A stretch of DNA of 64,000 bases from Gordonibacter massiliensis (ex Traore et al. 2017) (GTDB lineage Bacteria; Actinomycetota; Coriobacteriia; Coriobacteriales; Eggerthellaceae), in contig LT827128.1 in assembly GCA_900170005.1 (NCBI GenBank), positions 1,736,001-1,800,000 on the forward strand, read 5' to 3'. Both the position numbers and the translations under genes were made by a program. The notes beneath the pieces were generated by a model, which did no database searches, was not told the origin of the DNA, and saw nothing but the letters and a program-made list of their open reading frames with translations. Shown piece by piece: positions 48,561 to 57,728 of the stretch (positions are counted from its first letter, which is position 1; each line of letters opens with the position of its first letter).

Positions 48561-48860
48561 TTATTCGGTTTTCTCCGAGGCGTAGAAGGTGGCTTCTTCG
48601 AACACGTCCTCGATCGACTTGCCGTCCATGAAGGGAAGCCCCATGAACTCGCTCAACGTGGGCACCAGCTCGCTTGCGTCCACGTAGTGGCCCTTGTCGT
48701 TGAACTGGGCCGTGTCCTGCGCGCGCCAGTAGCGGTCGTTCACGTCGGTAAGGTAGTACGTTGCGCCGCCGACTTCCATGTACACCGAATGATTGGCGTG
48801 CAGGTAGTTCGGCAGCTCGTCGAATGACACGTCGAGCGCCTCCGCTGATTTGACTCCCAT
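48561..48860 (-). CDS. Conserved-looking hypothetical protein
   Basis: The 99-residue acidic, soluble protein starts MGVKSAEALDVSFDELPNYLHANHSVYMEVGGATYYLTDVNDRYWRAQD. I do not recognise its family. The start at 48860 follows GAGGAAAGGGG, a good ribosome site, and the reading frame has GC-rich third positions, so I consider it real. It is monocistronic, downstream of metH on the opposite side of a gap of about 96 bp, and ends at the bidirectional terminator. Confidence 0.68.
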   Translation of the reverse strand: MGVKSAEALDVSFDELPNYLHANHSVYMEVGGATYYLTDVNDRYWRAQDTAQFNDKGHYVDASELVPTLSEFMGLPFMDGKSIEDVFEEATFYASEKTE

Positions 48861-48956
48861 AGCGGACCCCTTTCCTCGGGAATAAGCCTTGGCACACATC
48901 ATAGCAAGAACTTCCGCAGGTTGCACCTGCAAAAGCGCCCGGTTTCCGATTCGGTT

Positions 48957-51635
48957 TCAGATTGCCGGGTGCGCGGCGAAGAACCGCTCCGCGATGCGCG
49001 CGGCCTCGGCGGCGTCCTTGCCGTAGTAGTCCGCGCCGATCTCGCGCGCGTAGTCGGCCGTGAGCACGGCGCCGCCCACGAACACGGCCACACCGGGCAC
49101 CTGCTCGTGCAGAAGCTCGATGGTGCGCTCCATCGCCTTCACCGTAGTGGTCATGAGCGCCGAGAGGCCCACCAGGCGCGCACCCTGCTCCCGCACCGCG
49201 TCCACCACCCGCTCGGGCGCCACGTCGCGGCCGAGGTCGACCACGCGGTAGCCGTAGTTCCCCAAGAGCATCTTCACGATGTTCTTGCCGATGTCGTGTA
49301 TGTCGCCCTGCACGGTGGCCAGCACGATGACCTTGCCGTCGTCGGCGGCGGCACCCTCCCCCATGCTCGCGCGCACCACGTCGAAGCCGGCCTTGACGGC
49401 CTCGGCCGACGCCATGAGCTGGGGCAGGAAGAACGCGCCGCGCTCGAAGCGGGCGCCCACGACGTCGAGCGCAGGGATGAACACGCCGTCGATGACGGCG
49501 AGCGCGTCGTGGCCCTCGAGCAAACGCTCGGTCGCGGCGGCCATGGGGCCTTTGCGGCCCGAGAGGATGAGGCGCTCCATGGCGCGCACCTCGTCGGCGA
49601 CGTCGGCGAGCGCGGGCGGGATGGGAATGGCGTCCGCGGGAGCGCCGGCGGTGGCGGGAGCGGGCGACGCGGTCTTGCTGTCATCCTGAGCGTAGGCGCG
49701 CAGCGCGGCCCCCTTGTCATCCTGAGCGCAGGCGCGCAGCGCCGGAGTCGAAGGATCCCCCGCGGCGCCAGCTTGAGCGCTCCCGGCCACGCCCGCGCGC
49801 GCCGCGTACGGGTCGAGCGCATCCGCGTACCGCTCGACGTAGGCGGCGGCCCCGCGGTCGCTGCCGTTCAGCACCTGCCAGGCGGCCAGGGTGTCGCGGT
49901 AGCGGCCGGAAAGCGGGTTCAAGATGGGCAGGTCGAGCCCCGCCCCGAGCGCCGCCGCCAGAAACGTCGCGTTCATGAGGCCGCGCTGGGGCAGGCCGAA
50001 GCTCACGTTCGACACGCCCAGCACCGTGCGCACGCCCAGACGCTCCTTCACCAGGCTCACGGCGCGCAGGATCTCGCGCGCCTCATCCTGGTTCGTGGCC
50101 GCCGCCATGACCAGGCAGTCGATGGCAACGTCGGCGCGCGGGATGCCATGCGCCTCCGCGGCCGCCACGATGCGCTCGGCCACGGCCAACCGGCCCTCCG
50201 CCGTGGGCGGGATGCCGTCCTCGTCGAGCGTGAGGCCCACCACCGCGCAACCGTACCTCTTCACGATGGGCAGCACGGCGTCCAGGTTCTCGCGCTTGCC
50301 GTTCACGGAGTTCACGAGCGGCTTGCCGGCATAGCCGCGCACGGCCGCCTCGATGGCGGCCGGGTCGCTGGAATCGACCTGCAGCGGCAGCGTCACCGTG
50401 GCCTGCAAACGCTCCACCGCGGCCGCGAGCACGACGGGCTCATCCAACTCCGGCAGCCCCACGTTCACGTCGAGAACGCGCGCGCCGGCTTCCTGCTGGG
50501 CCACGGCCTCGCCCACCAGGTAGTCGTAGTCGCCGGCGACGAGCGCCGCCTTCAGCTTCGGCTTGCCCGTGGGGTTGATGCGCTCGCCGATCACCGCCAC
50601 GCCGGCCGAGCCTTCCTCCAGCACCACCGCCTCCTGCGCGCTCGTCACCGCGAACGCGCGCACGGGCTCGTGCGGCGCCGGAGTGCGGCCTGCCACGAGC
50701 GCAGCCAGCTCCTGGGTGAACGCCGGCGTCGTGCCGCAGCAACCGCCCACCACGCTCGCGCCCGCGTCCACGATGCGCGCCATGACGGCGGCGAACTCCG
50801 CCGGCTCCACGTCGTAGCGGGTGCGGCCGTCCACGATGTGCGGCAGGCCGGCGTTGGGGCGCACGACCACGGGGCAGCGGGCGAAGCGCAGAAGCTCGTG
50901 CGCCACCGGCTCCAGCTCGGCGGGCCCCAGCGAGCAGTTCACGCCCACCACGTGCGCGCCTAGGGCCGAGAGCGTGGCCGCGGCCACGGCGGGCGGCGTG
51001 CCGAGGAACGTGCGGCCGTCCTCGCCGAACGTCATGGAGGCGAAGATGGGCAGGTCGGAGCAGTCCTTCGCCGCGAGCACGGCCGCCTTGGCCTCGCGCA
51101 GGTCGGTCATGGTCTCGATGAGCACGATGTCGCATCCCGCGTCGACCACCGCGCGCACCTGCTCGGCAAACACCTCGTACGCGCCCTCGAACGACAGCGT
51201 GCCCAGCGGCTCCAGCAGCACGCCGATGGGCCCCAGGCCGCCCGCCACGTAGCGGGCGCCGGCCGCGCGGGCGTTGGCCGCCGCCGCACGGTACACGTCG
51301 GCGACACTCGCGCGCCCCTCGAGCTTGTGGGAGTTGGCGCTGAACGTGTTCGTGGTGATCATCTCGGCGCCCGCGCGCACGTAGCCGGCATGGATGTCCG
51401 CGATGGCGTCGGGGTCGCTGAAGTTCAACAGGTCGGGCAGCTCGCCGTGCGCCGTGAGGCCCCGCTCCTGCAGCAGCGTGCCCATGGCCCCGTCCTGCAC
51501 GAGGAAGTCCTGCCCGCGCAGCACCCGCTCCAGATGCTCGTCGGCGATGCGCAGGCCGGCAAGCGGGTCGGGCAAGCCCTCCGCGGCGTCGCGCAGGGCG
51601 CGAGCGGCGGCTTCGATGTCGATCGGTTCATCCAT
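48957..51635 (-). CDS. metH: Cobalamin-dependent methionine synthase lacking the activation domain
   Basis: The enzyme transfers methyl from 5-methyl-THF to homocysteine. The 892 residues hold: homocysteine domain (about 35-350; QDGAMGTLLQERGL, zinc ligands in GVNCSLGP and GGCCGTTP), pterin domain (about 370-610; GERINPTGKPKLK), B12 cap (about 680-745) and B12-binding domain (about 765-890; GDIHDIGKNIV). The C-terminal AdoMet activation domain is absent and is encoded as the preceding separate gene. Residues about 626-652 are encoded by two family 1 repeats between the pterin and B12 modules. It overlaps the activation gene by 8 bp. Confidence 0.94.
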   Translation of the reverse strand: MDEPIDIEAAARALRDAAEGLPDPLAGLRIADEHLERVLRGQDFLVQDGAMGTLLQERGLTAHGELPDLLNFSDPDAIADIHAGYVRAGAEMITTNTFSANSHKLEGRASVADVYRAAAANARAAGARYVAGGLGPIGVLLEPLGTLSFEGAYEVFAEQVRAVVDAGCDIVLIETMTDLREAKAAVLAAKDCSDLPIFASMTFGEDGRTFLGTPPAVAAATLSALGAHVVGVNCSLGPAELEPVAHELLRFARCPVVVRPNAGLPHIVDGRTRYDVEPAEFAAVMARIVDAGASVVGGCCGTTPAFTQELAALVAGRTPAPHEPVRAFAVTSAQEAVVLEEGSAGVAVIGERINPTGKPKLKAALVAGDYDYLVGEAVAQQEAGARVLDVNVGLPELDEPVVLAAAVERLQATVTLPLQVDSSDPAAIEAAVRGYAGKPLVNSVNGKRENLDAVLPIVKRYGCAVVGLTLDEDGIPPTAEGRLAVAERIVAAAEAHGIPRADVAIDCLVMAAATNQDEAREILRAVSLVKERLGVRTVLGVSNVSFGLPQRGLMNATFLAAALGAGLDLPILNPLSGRYRDTLAAWQVLNGSDRGAAAYVERYADALDPYAARAGVAGSAQAGAAGDPSTPALRACAQDDKGAALRAYAQDDSKTASPAPATAGAPADAIPIPPALADVADEVRAMERLILSGRKGPMAAATERLLEGHDALAVIDGVFIPALDVVGARFERGAFFLPQLMASAEAVKAGFDVVRASMGEGAAADDGKVIVLATVQGDIHDIGKNIVKMLLGNYGYRVVDLGRDVAPERVVDAVREQGARLVGLSALMTTTVKAMERTIELLHEQVPGVAVFVGGAVLTADYAREIGADYYGKDAAEAARIAERFFAAHPAI
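49680..49758. repeat. Two family 1 repeats inside the metH linker
   Basis: TCATCCTGAGCGTAGGCGCG (from 49681) and TCATCCTGAGCGCAGGCGCG (from 49717), the latter continuing to GGAGTCGAAGGATCCC, lie in frame within metH. Read on the coding strand they give the repeated peptide ALRACAQDD / ALRAYAQDD. Confidence 0.85.
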
Positions 51636-52326
51636 GGCAGGTCCTTCCCTGTGATCTGAGCGGACACCTTTCGGCCAGCCCGCACGAGGCGCACGTCGAG
51701 CGCGCCGAGCCGGCGGGCGGCTCGCCTGCGAACAGGCCCACGACGGCCGTGACGCTTTTCGCGGGCACGAGCAGGTTGGCGGAGGTGACGGAAAGCCCGA
51801 TGCGGCGCGGCGCGTCGAGCGCCGCGAGGAACGCGGGCTGCACGGCGAGCGGCAGGTCGCCGAAACCGGGGCTGAAGCGGAAGTTCGTGCGCAGGCCGCG
51901 CGCAGCGGCGTCCGAGACGATGCGCGCCTCCTCGGCGTCGGCGGCCGCCTCCACGAGGGCCGACGCGGCGGCGTCGTACAGCAGGGCGTCGGTGGGACTC
52001 GTCGCCGCGCGCAGGCGCAGCGCGCGCTCGCTCTCGGCACCCAGCGTGCAGGCCATGAGCGCCACCTCGCACGCCCCGTCCAGATGGCGCGCGATATCGC
52101 GTCCCTCCAGCACGAGCCCGCACCCGGCCAACGCCACGCGGTCCGCGCCGGAGCGCGCGGCATCGACGGGGAACACGGCGTGGACGCAGCGCGCTCGCAG
52201 GTCGCGCTCGCACGCGGCGACGGCCTCGTCGAAGCGCCGTTCGAGGTCGGCGTCCAGCTCCTGGCCCTCGTAGCCCAGGTAGCGCAGGGCCTCGGCGCGG
52301 TCGACGCGCAAACCTTCGGCGTCCAT
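51628..52326 (-). CDS. Stand-alone methionine synthase activation-domain protein
   Basis: The 232-residue protein corresponds to the vitamin B12-dependent methionine synthase activation domain, which reductively methylates inactive cob(II)alamin with AdoMet. Features: VALAGCGLVLEGRDIARHLDGACEVALMACTLG, LRTNFRFSPGFGDLPLAVQP (AdoMet-contact region, RxxPG) and VTSANLLVPAKSVTAVVGL. The C-terminus carries STCASCGLAERCPLR, a Cys set also seen in other split versions. It sits between metF (1-nt overlap, TGATG) and metH (8-bp overlap), so all three are coupled. Confidence 0.9.
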   Translation of the reverse strand: MDAEGLRVDRAEALRYLGYEGQELDADLERRFDEAVAACERDLRARCVHAVFPVDAARSGADRVALAGCGLVLEGRDIARHLDGACEVALMACTLGAESERALRLRAATSPTDALLYDAAASALVEAAADAEEARIVSDAAARGLRTNFRFSPGFGDLPLAVQPAFLAALDAPRRIGLSVTSANLLVPAKSVTAVVGLFAGEPPAGSARSTCASCGLAERCPLRSQGRTCHG

Positions 52327-53312
52327 CAGGCGCGTCCGACGGATGCCCAAGCGTCGGCCGATGCGCCCCCCGGCGACCGATCCGCCTTCGAGGGATCGGC
52401 CGCCTTCGACGTCCGCTCCCCCGATGCCGCCGAGCTCCACGAGGCCCGCAGCGCCGACGTGCACGCGCGGGCGATGTCGGGCTGGTTCATGGTGTAGACG
52501 TGCAGCCCGTCCGCACCGTGCTCCTGCAGGTCCACCAGCTGGGCGCACGCGTACTCGATTCCCGCCGCGCGCAGCGACGCGGGGGCGTCCTCGTACTTGG
52601 CGAGCAGCTTGATGATAGGCGACGGCAGCGAGGCGCCGCACATGAACACCATGCGCTGGATCTGCGCCTTCCCCAGAAACGGCATGACGCCGCACGCGAT
52701 GGGCACGTCGATGCCGGCCGCATCGGCCGCGTCGCGGAAGCGGTAGTAGTACGCGTTGTCGAAAAACAGCTGTGTGACGAAGAAGCACGCGCCCGCGTCC
52801 TGCTTCTGCTTGAGGTGCGCCACGGACGCCTTGAAATCCGTGCATTCGATGTGCCCTTCGGGATACGCTGCCGCGCCCACGCAGAACCCCTCGTCCGCCA
52901 GCCGCATGATCAAGTCCTTCGCGAAGCGGAACGGCGCGTCCTCCGCCGGGGCCGCGCCCGGCACCCTATCGCCGCGCAAGGCGAGCACGCTGGCGATGCC
53001 CTTGCGCTTCAGATCGTCGATGGCGTGCGAGATGGACTCCTCCGTGGCCCCCAGGCACGTGAGGTGCGCCACCGTGGGGATATCGAAGTCGTCGTGGATC
53101 ATGGCGGCCACGTCGGCCGTGGCCTGCTTGTTGCCGCTGCCGCCGGCCGAGTACGTCACGCTCACGAAGTCGGGCACCAAGTCGGCCAGCTGGGCCGCCA
53201 CCTCGTGAGCCGCCTCGAGCGTGAGGTCGCCCTTCGGCGGGAATATCTCGAACGACACGGGTTGACGGCCCGCGGCTTTGGCGATCTCGTATAGATAGGA
53301 CACGCTTCTCAT
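52326..53312 (-). CDS. metF: 5,10-methylenetetrahydrofolate reductase
   Basis: MetF makes 5-methyl-THF, the methyl donor for MetH. The 328 residues form a TIM barrel with FAD sites: VSFEIFPPKGD, VSVTYSAGGSGN, TVAHLTCLGA, VLALRGDRVPG, FFVTQLFFDN, PIACGVMPF. The C-terminal 40 residues are a low-complexity Ser/Ala-rich tail beyond the usual end at MNQPDIARA. The ATG at 53312 lies seven bases after a TATAAT box and has no ribosome site, so the transcript is probably leaderless. Confidence 0.95.
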   Translation of the reverse strand: MRSVSYLYEIAKAAGRQPVSFEIFPPKGDLTLEAAHEVAAQLADLVPDFVSVTYSAGGSGNKQATADVAAMIHDDFDIPTVAHLTCLGATEESISHAIDDLKRKGIASVLALRGDRVPGAAPAEDAPFRFAKDLIMRLADEGFCVGAAAYPEGHIECTDFKASVAHLKQKQDAGACFFVTQLFFDNAYYYRFRDAADAAGIDVPIACGVMPFLGKAQIQRMVFMCGASLPSPIIKLLAKYEDAPASLRAAGIEYACAQLVDLQEHGADGLHVYTMNQPDIARACTSALRASWSSAASGERTSKAADPSKADRSPGGASADAWASVGRA

Positions 53313-53348
53313 GAGGGCCATTATACGGAAGCGCCCGGGCCGCGGCAA
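53312..53348 (-). promoter_or_regulatory. metF promoter, probably leaderless
   Basis: On the minus strand TTGCCG (53348-53343), a 17-bp spacer and TATAAT (53325-53320) are followed by seven bases and the metF ATG at 53312. The predicted start of transcription coincides with the start codon. Confidence 0.75.
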
Positions 53349-53412
53349 ACGGCCGCGGCCCGGGCGGGCGCTGCGCTATCCTCAAAGGCCCGCTCGGGCG
53401 TCCCGCAACCGC

Positions 53413-54249
53413 CTACCGGCGCACCGCCGCCCGCAACCGCCCCGTAGGCACGAACGTGAGCACGGCGCCCACGATGGTCAGGATGAACACGATCGACGCC
53501 GTGAACAGCGACACCTCCGACACGTGCACGCCCACGCCGATGAGGGCCCACAGGAACACGAGTGGAAACGCCACGTCGTCGTACGTTTTCCGCATGATGT
53601 AGCCGAGAGCCAGCACGCCCGCCGTAAGCGCCACCACCGACAGCCCGTTGAAGAACGCGATGCCGCCGTCCAACGCGCGCGTGATGAGGATGGCCATGTT
53701 CGCCAGCGTGGCAACCGTCACCCATGCCGTGTAGAGGGAGATGGGCACCCAGCCCGAAGCCGAGGTCGCCGTGCGGCGCACGTTCAGGTAGAAGGCGGCC
53801 AGCACGGCCCATTCGGCCAGGATGACGATGAACGACACCGCCACCGCGTCCAAGTGCCACAAAGTCAGCCACAGCACGTTGATCGCGCTCGAAGCAATGA
53901 ACAGGACCGATGCGGTGCTGAAGCGGCGCGGCCGCGACGGCGCGCTGCGCGTGTACGCCACGAGCCAGAAGATGAGCGCCACGTAGATGACCGACCAGAT
54001 GGAGAACACGTATCCCGCCGGCGTGAACCAGGTGAACACGCCGTAGGCGATGTCGGCCGACGTCACGCCGCCCAGCTGCCCGCCCTCGATGATGGCGTTG
54101 CCCAGGATCATGAGCGCGTAGACGATCCACAGGGTCACGGTCTCGGCCGTCAGGTAGCCGCTGCGCTCCAGCTTGCGGCCGGCTTTCGTGCTGCGGGCGC
54201 GCTGCACGACGCCCGGAGCGGCCGTTGCATGATAGGCATGGTTGGGCAT
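53413..54249 (-). CDS. TspO/MBR-related tryptophan-rich membrane protein
   Basis: The 278-residue protein has seven predicted TM helices. Trp-rich segments such as GVFTWFTPAGYVFSIWSVIYVALIFWLV recall the F-x-P-x-x-x-F-x-x-x-W pattern of TspO/MBR proteins, in an enlarged form. Substrate unknown (TspO binds porphyrins and cholesterol-like ligands). GAGGTGC precedes the ATG. It is a single gene between metF and the U32 peptidase. Confidence 0.68.
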   Translation of the reverse strand: MPNHAYHATAAPGVVQRARSTKAGRKLERSGYLTAETVTLWIVYALMILGNAIIEGGQLGGVTSADIAYGVFTWFTPAGYVFSIWSVIYVALIFWLVAYTRSAPSRPRRFSTASVLFIASSAINVLWLTLWHLDAVAVSFIVILAEWAVLAAFYLNVRRTATSASGWVPISLYTAWVTVATLANMAILITRALDGGIAFFNGLSVVALTAGVLALGYIMRKTYDDVAFPLVFLWALIGVGVHVSEVSLFTASIVFILTIVGAVLTFVPTGRLRAAVRR

Positions 54250-54460
54250 GATGCACCTCGCTTTCTCTGGGGGCGCGACAACGCCCTCGATTCGATTGGT
54301 GCAGCCCAGTGTAGCGCGCGCCGCAACGAGAAGCCGTTACGGGCGCGTGGCAGCTGCTTATCGCTTTAGCGCAGATGAGAGGCGCAACGCTCAACGATGA
54401 CGAGAGCGCCTTGTTGGTCAGGGTCGAGGTTGCAGTGGAGCTTGGACGGAAGGCACCCCT

Positions 54461-54490
54461 CATAAGGACGGCCTGCTGGCCGCCCCTATG
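54461..54490. repeat. Family 2 repeat overlapping the U32 peptidase stop
   Basis: CATAAGGACGGCCTGCTGGC is followed by CGCCCCTATG, a family 2 hairpin. Read on the minus strand it supplies TAG (54488-54486), the stop codon of the U32 peptidase gene. Confidence 0.7.
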
Positions 54491-55739
54491 AAACATCCCG
54501 TCTTATGCGCAGGTAATCGCCCGGTTCGAGCGGCTCATCGACGGTGAACGCGTACGCCTCGGCCGAGCGGTTCGCCACGGCGACGGGAACGGGCGCGGGA
54601 TACGGATCGCCCGCGTCGGGCGCGGGCAACCACGCCAGATCGCGCACCCGCACGCGGAAGGCGGCGCGGCCGGGCGCGAGCGCCTCCAACTCGTCGCCCT
54701 CGCAAAAGCGGTTGCGGCACACGGCCTCGACGCGCCAGGCGCCCTCCCCCGCCGGCTCGCAGGCGCGCACGTCGGCGGCGTGCAGGCAGGTGCTGGTGTA
54801 GCCGTCGCGCTCGGGCGACTGGTCGGCGCGACCGTAGTAGAAACCGGTGGAGTACGGCCGGTGCGACGCGCACGCGAGCTCGGCCACGACCTCGGCCGAG
54901 TCGGCCCCGTCGAGCGCGCGGCGGTACGCGTGCACCACCGTGGCCACGTAGAACGCCTTCTTGTTGCGCCCTTCGATCTTGAACGAGGACACGCCGGCGG
55001 CGGCCAGGTCGTCCAGATGCTCCGCCATGCACAGGTCGCGGGCGTTCATGACGTACGTGCCGCGCACGTCCTCCTCAATCGGATAGAACTCGCCGGGACG
55101 CTGCTCCTCCACCAATGCGTAGCTCCAGCGGCACGGCTGGGCGCAGTGCCCCTTATTGCCCGAGCGGTCCGCCATGGCCGCGCTCAAAAGGCAGCGGCCC
55201 GACACGGCCATGCACATGGCGCCGTGCACGAACGCCTCGATCTCCAGCTCGCGCGGCGCGTCGGCGCGCAGGCGCGCGATATCGGCCACGCTCATCTCGC
55301 GGGCGCACACCACGCGGCTCGCTCCCAAATCGTGCCACACGCGCGCCGCCTCGGCGTTGCACACGCCGGCCTGCGTGCTTACGTGCAGCGCCACGCCGGG
55401 CGCGTGCCGGCGGGCGAGCGAGAGCGCGCCCAAATCGCTCACGATGAACGCGTCGACGCCCGCGGCGGCAAGTGCCTCCAGGTACGCGGGGAGCGCCGCG
55501 AGGTCATCGGCGTCCATGAGCGTGTTGAGGGCCGCGTACACCCGCACCCCGGCTGCGTGCGCGAACGCGACGGCGCCGGGAATGTCCGCCAGTGCGAAGT
55601 TAGAGGCCCGCTGCCGCATGCCGAACCGATCGGCCGCCAAGTACACGGCGTCCGCCCCGTAGCGCACGGCAGCCTCAAGCTGCGACCGCCCGCCCGCAGG
55701 AGCGAGGAGTTCGGGCTGGGACAAAGACCGTCGGCGCAT
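54486..55739 (-). CDS. U32 family peptidase (RlhA/YegQ-like)
   Basis: The 417-residue protein has the U32 start (QPELLAPAGGRSQLEAAVRYGADAVYLAADRFGMRQRASNF) and the signature block EIEAFVHGAMCMAVSGRCLLSAAMADRSGNKGHCAQPCRWSY with clustered Cys that bind a [4Fe-4S] in related hydroxylases. Relatives act as collagenase-like peptidases or tRNA/rRNA hydroxylation enzymes such as TrhP and RlhA. The second half (about 320-417) is a beta-barrel accessory domain. No ribosome site is clear at ATG 55739. Confidence 0.88.
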   Translation of the reverse strand: MRRRSLSQPELLAPAGGRSQLEAAVRYGADAVYLAADRFGMRQRASNFALADIPGAVAFAHAAGVRVYAALNTLMDADDLAALPAYLEALAAAGVDAFIVSDLGALSLARRHAPGVALHVSTQAGVCNAEAARVWHDLGASRVVCAREMSVADIARLRADAPRELEIEAFVHGAMCMAVSGRCLLSAAMADRSGNKGHCAQPCRWSYALVEEQRPGEFYPIEEDVRGTYVMNARDLCMAEHLDDLAAAGVSSFKIEGRNKKAFYVATVVHAYRRALDGADSAEVVAELACASHRPYSTGFYYGRADQSPERDGYTSTCLHAADVRACEPAGEGAWRVEAVCRNRFCEGDELEALAPGRAAFRVRVRDLAWLPAPDAGDPYPAPVPVAVANRSAEAYAFTVDEPLEPGDYLRIRRDVS

Positions 55740-55813
55740 CGACTATCGCCCCGCTTCGAAAACAATGGACCGGAAGGGCGATCCACCAAAGACAATCAAC
55801 CCGTCAAGAACCG

Positions 55814-55960
55814 TCATGGACAAAAACGGCCGATATGGTAAGAAAAGCGACGCGTTCGAGCAGACCCTTCCGCACCTCACGCGGAAAAGGCCTGATGGCT
55901 TGCCATCGCGAAAAGAATCGCATCTCGACTCGTTGCCATATCTCGACTTTTTGTCCATGA
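55814..55960. repeat. Inverted-repeat element upstream of the U32 peptidase
   Basis: The arms 55814-55838 and 55936-55960 match at about 20 of 25 positions as inverted copies (TCATGGACAAAAA and GATATGG are shared). The centre includes a small hairpin, GATGGCTTGCCATC. Short open frames cross it on both strands but have no ribosome site. It occupies most of the 55740-56070 gap. Confidence 0.55.
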
Positions 55961-55967
55961 TCTTCAC

Positions 55968-55985
55968 CGTTATATTAATATAACG
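55968..55985. promoter_or_regulatory. 18-bp perfect AT-rich palindrome
   Basis: CGTTATATTAATATAACG is a perfect palindrome in an otherwise GC-rich gap after cysS. It may be an operator or promoter region for the U32 peptidase gene, about 230 bp downstream; assignment is uncertain. Confidence 0.5.
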
Positions 55986-56070
55986 TGGCCGGTGGATGCG
56001 CGGGACGCACCGAGCCCCGTCCGCTCCGGCGGGACGCGCCAAGCCCCGCCTGCTTTCACTCGAAGAACCT

Positions 56071-57582
56071 TCATCCCTCGTAGCTCACGCGGGCGCCCTG
56101 CGGGGTGTCCTCGATCACGAAGCCCAGGCCGGTGAGGCCGTCGCGCACGGCGTCGGCGCGGGCCCAGTCCTTGGCGGCGCGGGCCTCGGTGCGGGCGGCC
56201 AGCAGGGCGTCCACGGCCTCGGACGCGCTCGCCCCGTCGTAGCCGGCAACCTCGGCGGCCAGCGCCACGACCTCGGGCGGGTACGCGTCGCCCTCGCCCT
56301 CTGCAGCCGCGTCGTCCGCAACCACGTCGACGCCGAGCACGCCCAGCAAGTCCACCACCAGATCGCGCGCTTCGCGCACAGGCGGCACGTCGGCGAGCGA
56401 CAGCGTCTTGCCCGCCGTCTGGGCGTTCACATCGGCGATGAAGTCGAACACCTCGCCCAGCGCCTTGCACGTGTTGAAATCGTCATCCATGGCCAGGATG
56501 AACGCCATCTTGGCCGCACGCGTGCGCTCCATGAACGCGCGAAGGTCGAGCGGCGAGGGAATATCCTGGGCGTTCTCCAGCAGCCAGTCCAGGTTCTTCA
56601 CGGCGTTCTTGATGCGTCCGAGCGCGGCGCCCGCCTCGGCCAGGCGATCCTCGGAGAAGTCGAGCGGGCTGCGGTAGTGCGTCTGCAGCATGAGAAAGCG
56701 CAGCACAGCCGCGTCGGTGGTCTTCAGCACGTCGCGCAGCAGCTTGAAGTTGCCGAGCGACTTGCTCATCTTCTCGGAGTTGATCTGCAGCATGCCGCCG
56801 TGCATCCAGTAGTTCGCGAACGTGCAGCCGCAGGCGGCCTCGCTCTGGGCGCGCTCGTTCTCGTGGTGCGGGAACACCAAGTCGCCGCCGCCGCCGTGGA
56901 TGTCGAAGGGCAGCCCCAGGTACTTGCGCGACATGGCCGAGCACTCGATGTGCCAGCCGGGGCGGCCCTGACCCCAGGGCGAGTCCCATGCGGGCTCGCC
57001 GGGCTTGGCGGCCTTCCACAGGGCGAAATCGAGCGGGTCGCGCTTGCGGTCCTCGATGCCCTTGCCGTCGGCTCGCAGCTCGCGGTGGCCGCATTCCATC
57101 TCGTCGATGTTGCGCCCCGACAGCTCGCCGTACGCGGGGAACGAGCGCACGCTGAAGTACACGTCGCCGTCCACCTCGTAGGCGTGCCCGCCGTCGACGA
57201 GCTCTTGGATGAGCTCGATCATGGAGGGTATCTCCTCGGTGGCCTTCGGGCGGATGTCGGGGTCGAGCACGCCGGCCGCGTGCATGTCCTCGATGAACGC
57301 CTCGGTGTACTCGGCGGCCACCTCGGCGGCGCTGCGGCCCTCCTCGTTCGCCTTGCCGATGATCTTGTCGTCCACGTCGGTGACGTTCTGCACGAACGTC
57401 ACGTCGAAGCCGCGCCACATGAGGTAGCGGCGGATGACGTCGAACGAGATGAACGTGCGCGCGTTGCCGATGTGGATGTAGTTGTACACGGTGGGGCCGC
57501 ATACGTACATGCCCACCTTGCCGCGCTCGCGCGTCTCGAAGTCCACCTTGCCGCGCGTTTTCGTGTTGTAGAGTCTGATCAT
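56071..57582 (-). CDS. cysS: Cysteinyl-tRNA synthetase
   Basis: CysRS charges tRNA-Cys. The 503 residues show class I features: [16 protein letters not shown], zinc-site Cys in [20 protein letters not shown] (HIGN at the HIGH position), [24 protein letters not shown] and KMSKSLGNF, followed by the DALR-type helical anticodon domain. It lies downstream of ispF and cysE on the same strand, as in other bacteria with cysE-cysS clusters. Confidence 0.96.
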   Translation of the reverse strand: MIRLYNTKTRGKVDFETRERGKVGMYVCGPTVYNYIHIGNARTFISFDVIRRYLMWRGFDVTFVQNVTDVDDKIIGKANEEGRSAAEVAAEYTEAFIEDMHAAGVLDPDIRPKATEEIPSMIELIQELVDGGHAYEVDGDVYFSVRSFPAYGELSGRNIDEMECGHRELRADGKGIEDRKRDPLDFALWKAAKPGEPAWDSPWGQGRPGWHIECSAMSRKYLGLPFDIHGGGGDLVFPHHENERAQSEAACGCTFANYWMHGGMLQINSEKMSKSLGNFKLLRDVLKTTDAAVLRFLMLQTHYRSPLDFSEDRLAEAGAALGRIKNAVKNLDWLLENAQDIPSPLDLRAFMERTRAAKMAFILAMDDDFNTCKALGEVFDFIADVNAQTAGKTLSLADVPPVREARDLVVDLLGVLGVDVVADDAAAEGEGDAYPPEVVALAAEVAGYDGASASEAVDALLAARTEARAAKDWARADAVRDGLTGLGFVIEDTPQGARVSYEG

Positions 57583-57728
57583 GGCGTCCTCGCATCCTGC
57601 CTAGCCCCTGCGCCGCGTTCGCGCGACGAAGCGTTTCGACCGTAGATTGTAGCACAGGAAGGTTACGGAGCCCGCCTGTCCGCCAAAGTCAGTCCTCCGC
57701 CATCCCAAGCGCGGGAGAATGCGCCTTA

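Noticed and set aside
55765-55983. Short open frames on both strands through the 55.8 kb inverted-repeat element
   Set aside because: Both frames begin at the shared arm (MDKN / MDKK) because the arm contains ATGGACAAA. The coincidence is explained by the inverted repeat; no ribosome sites are present.
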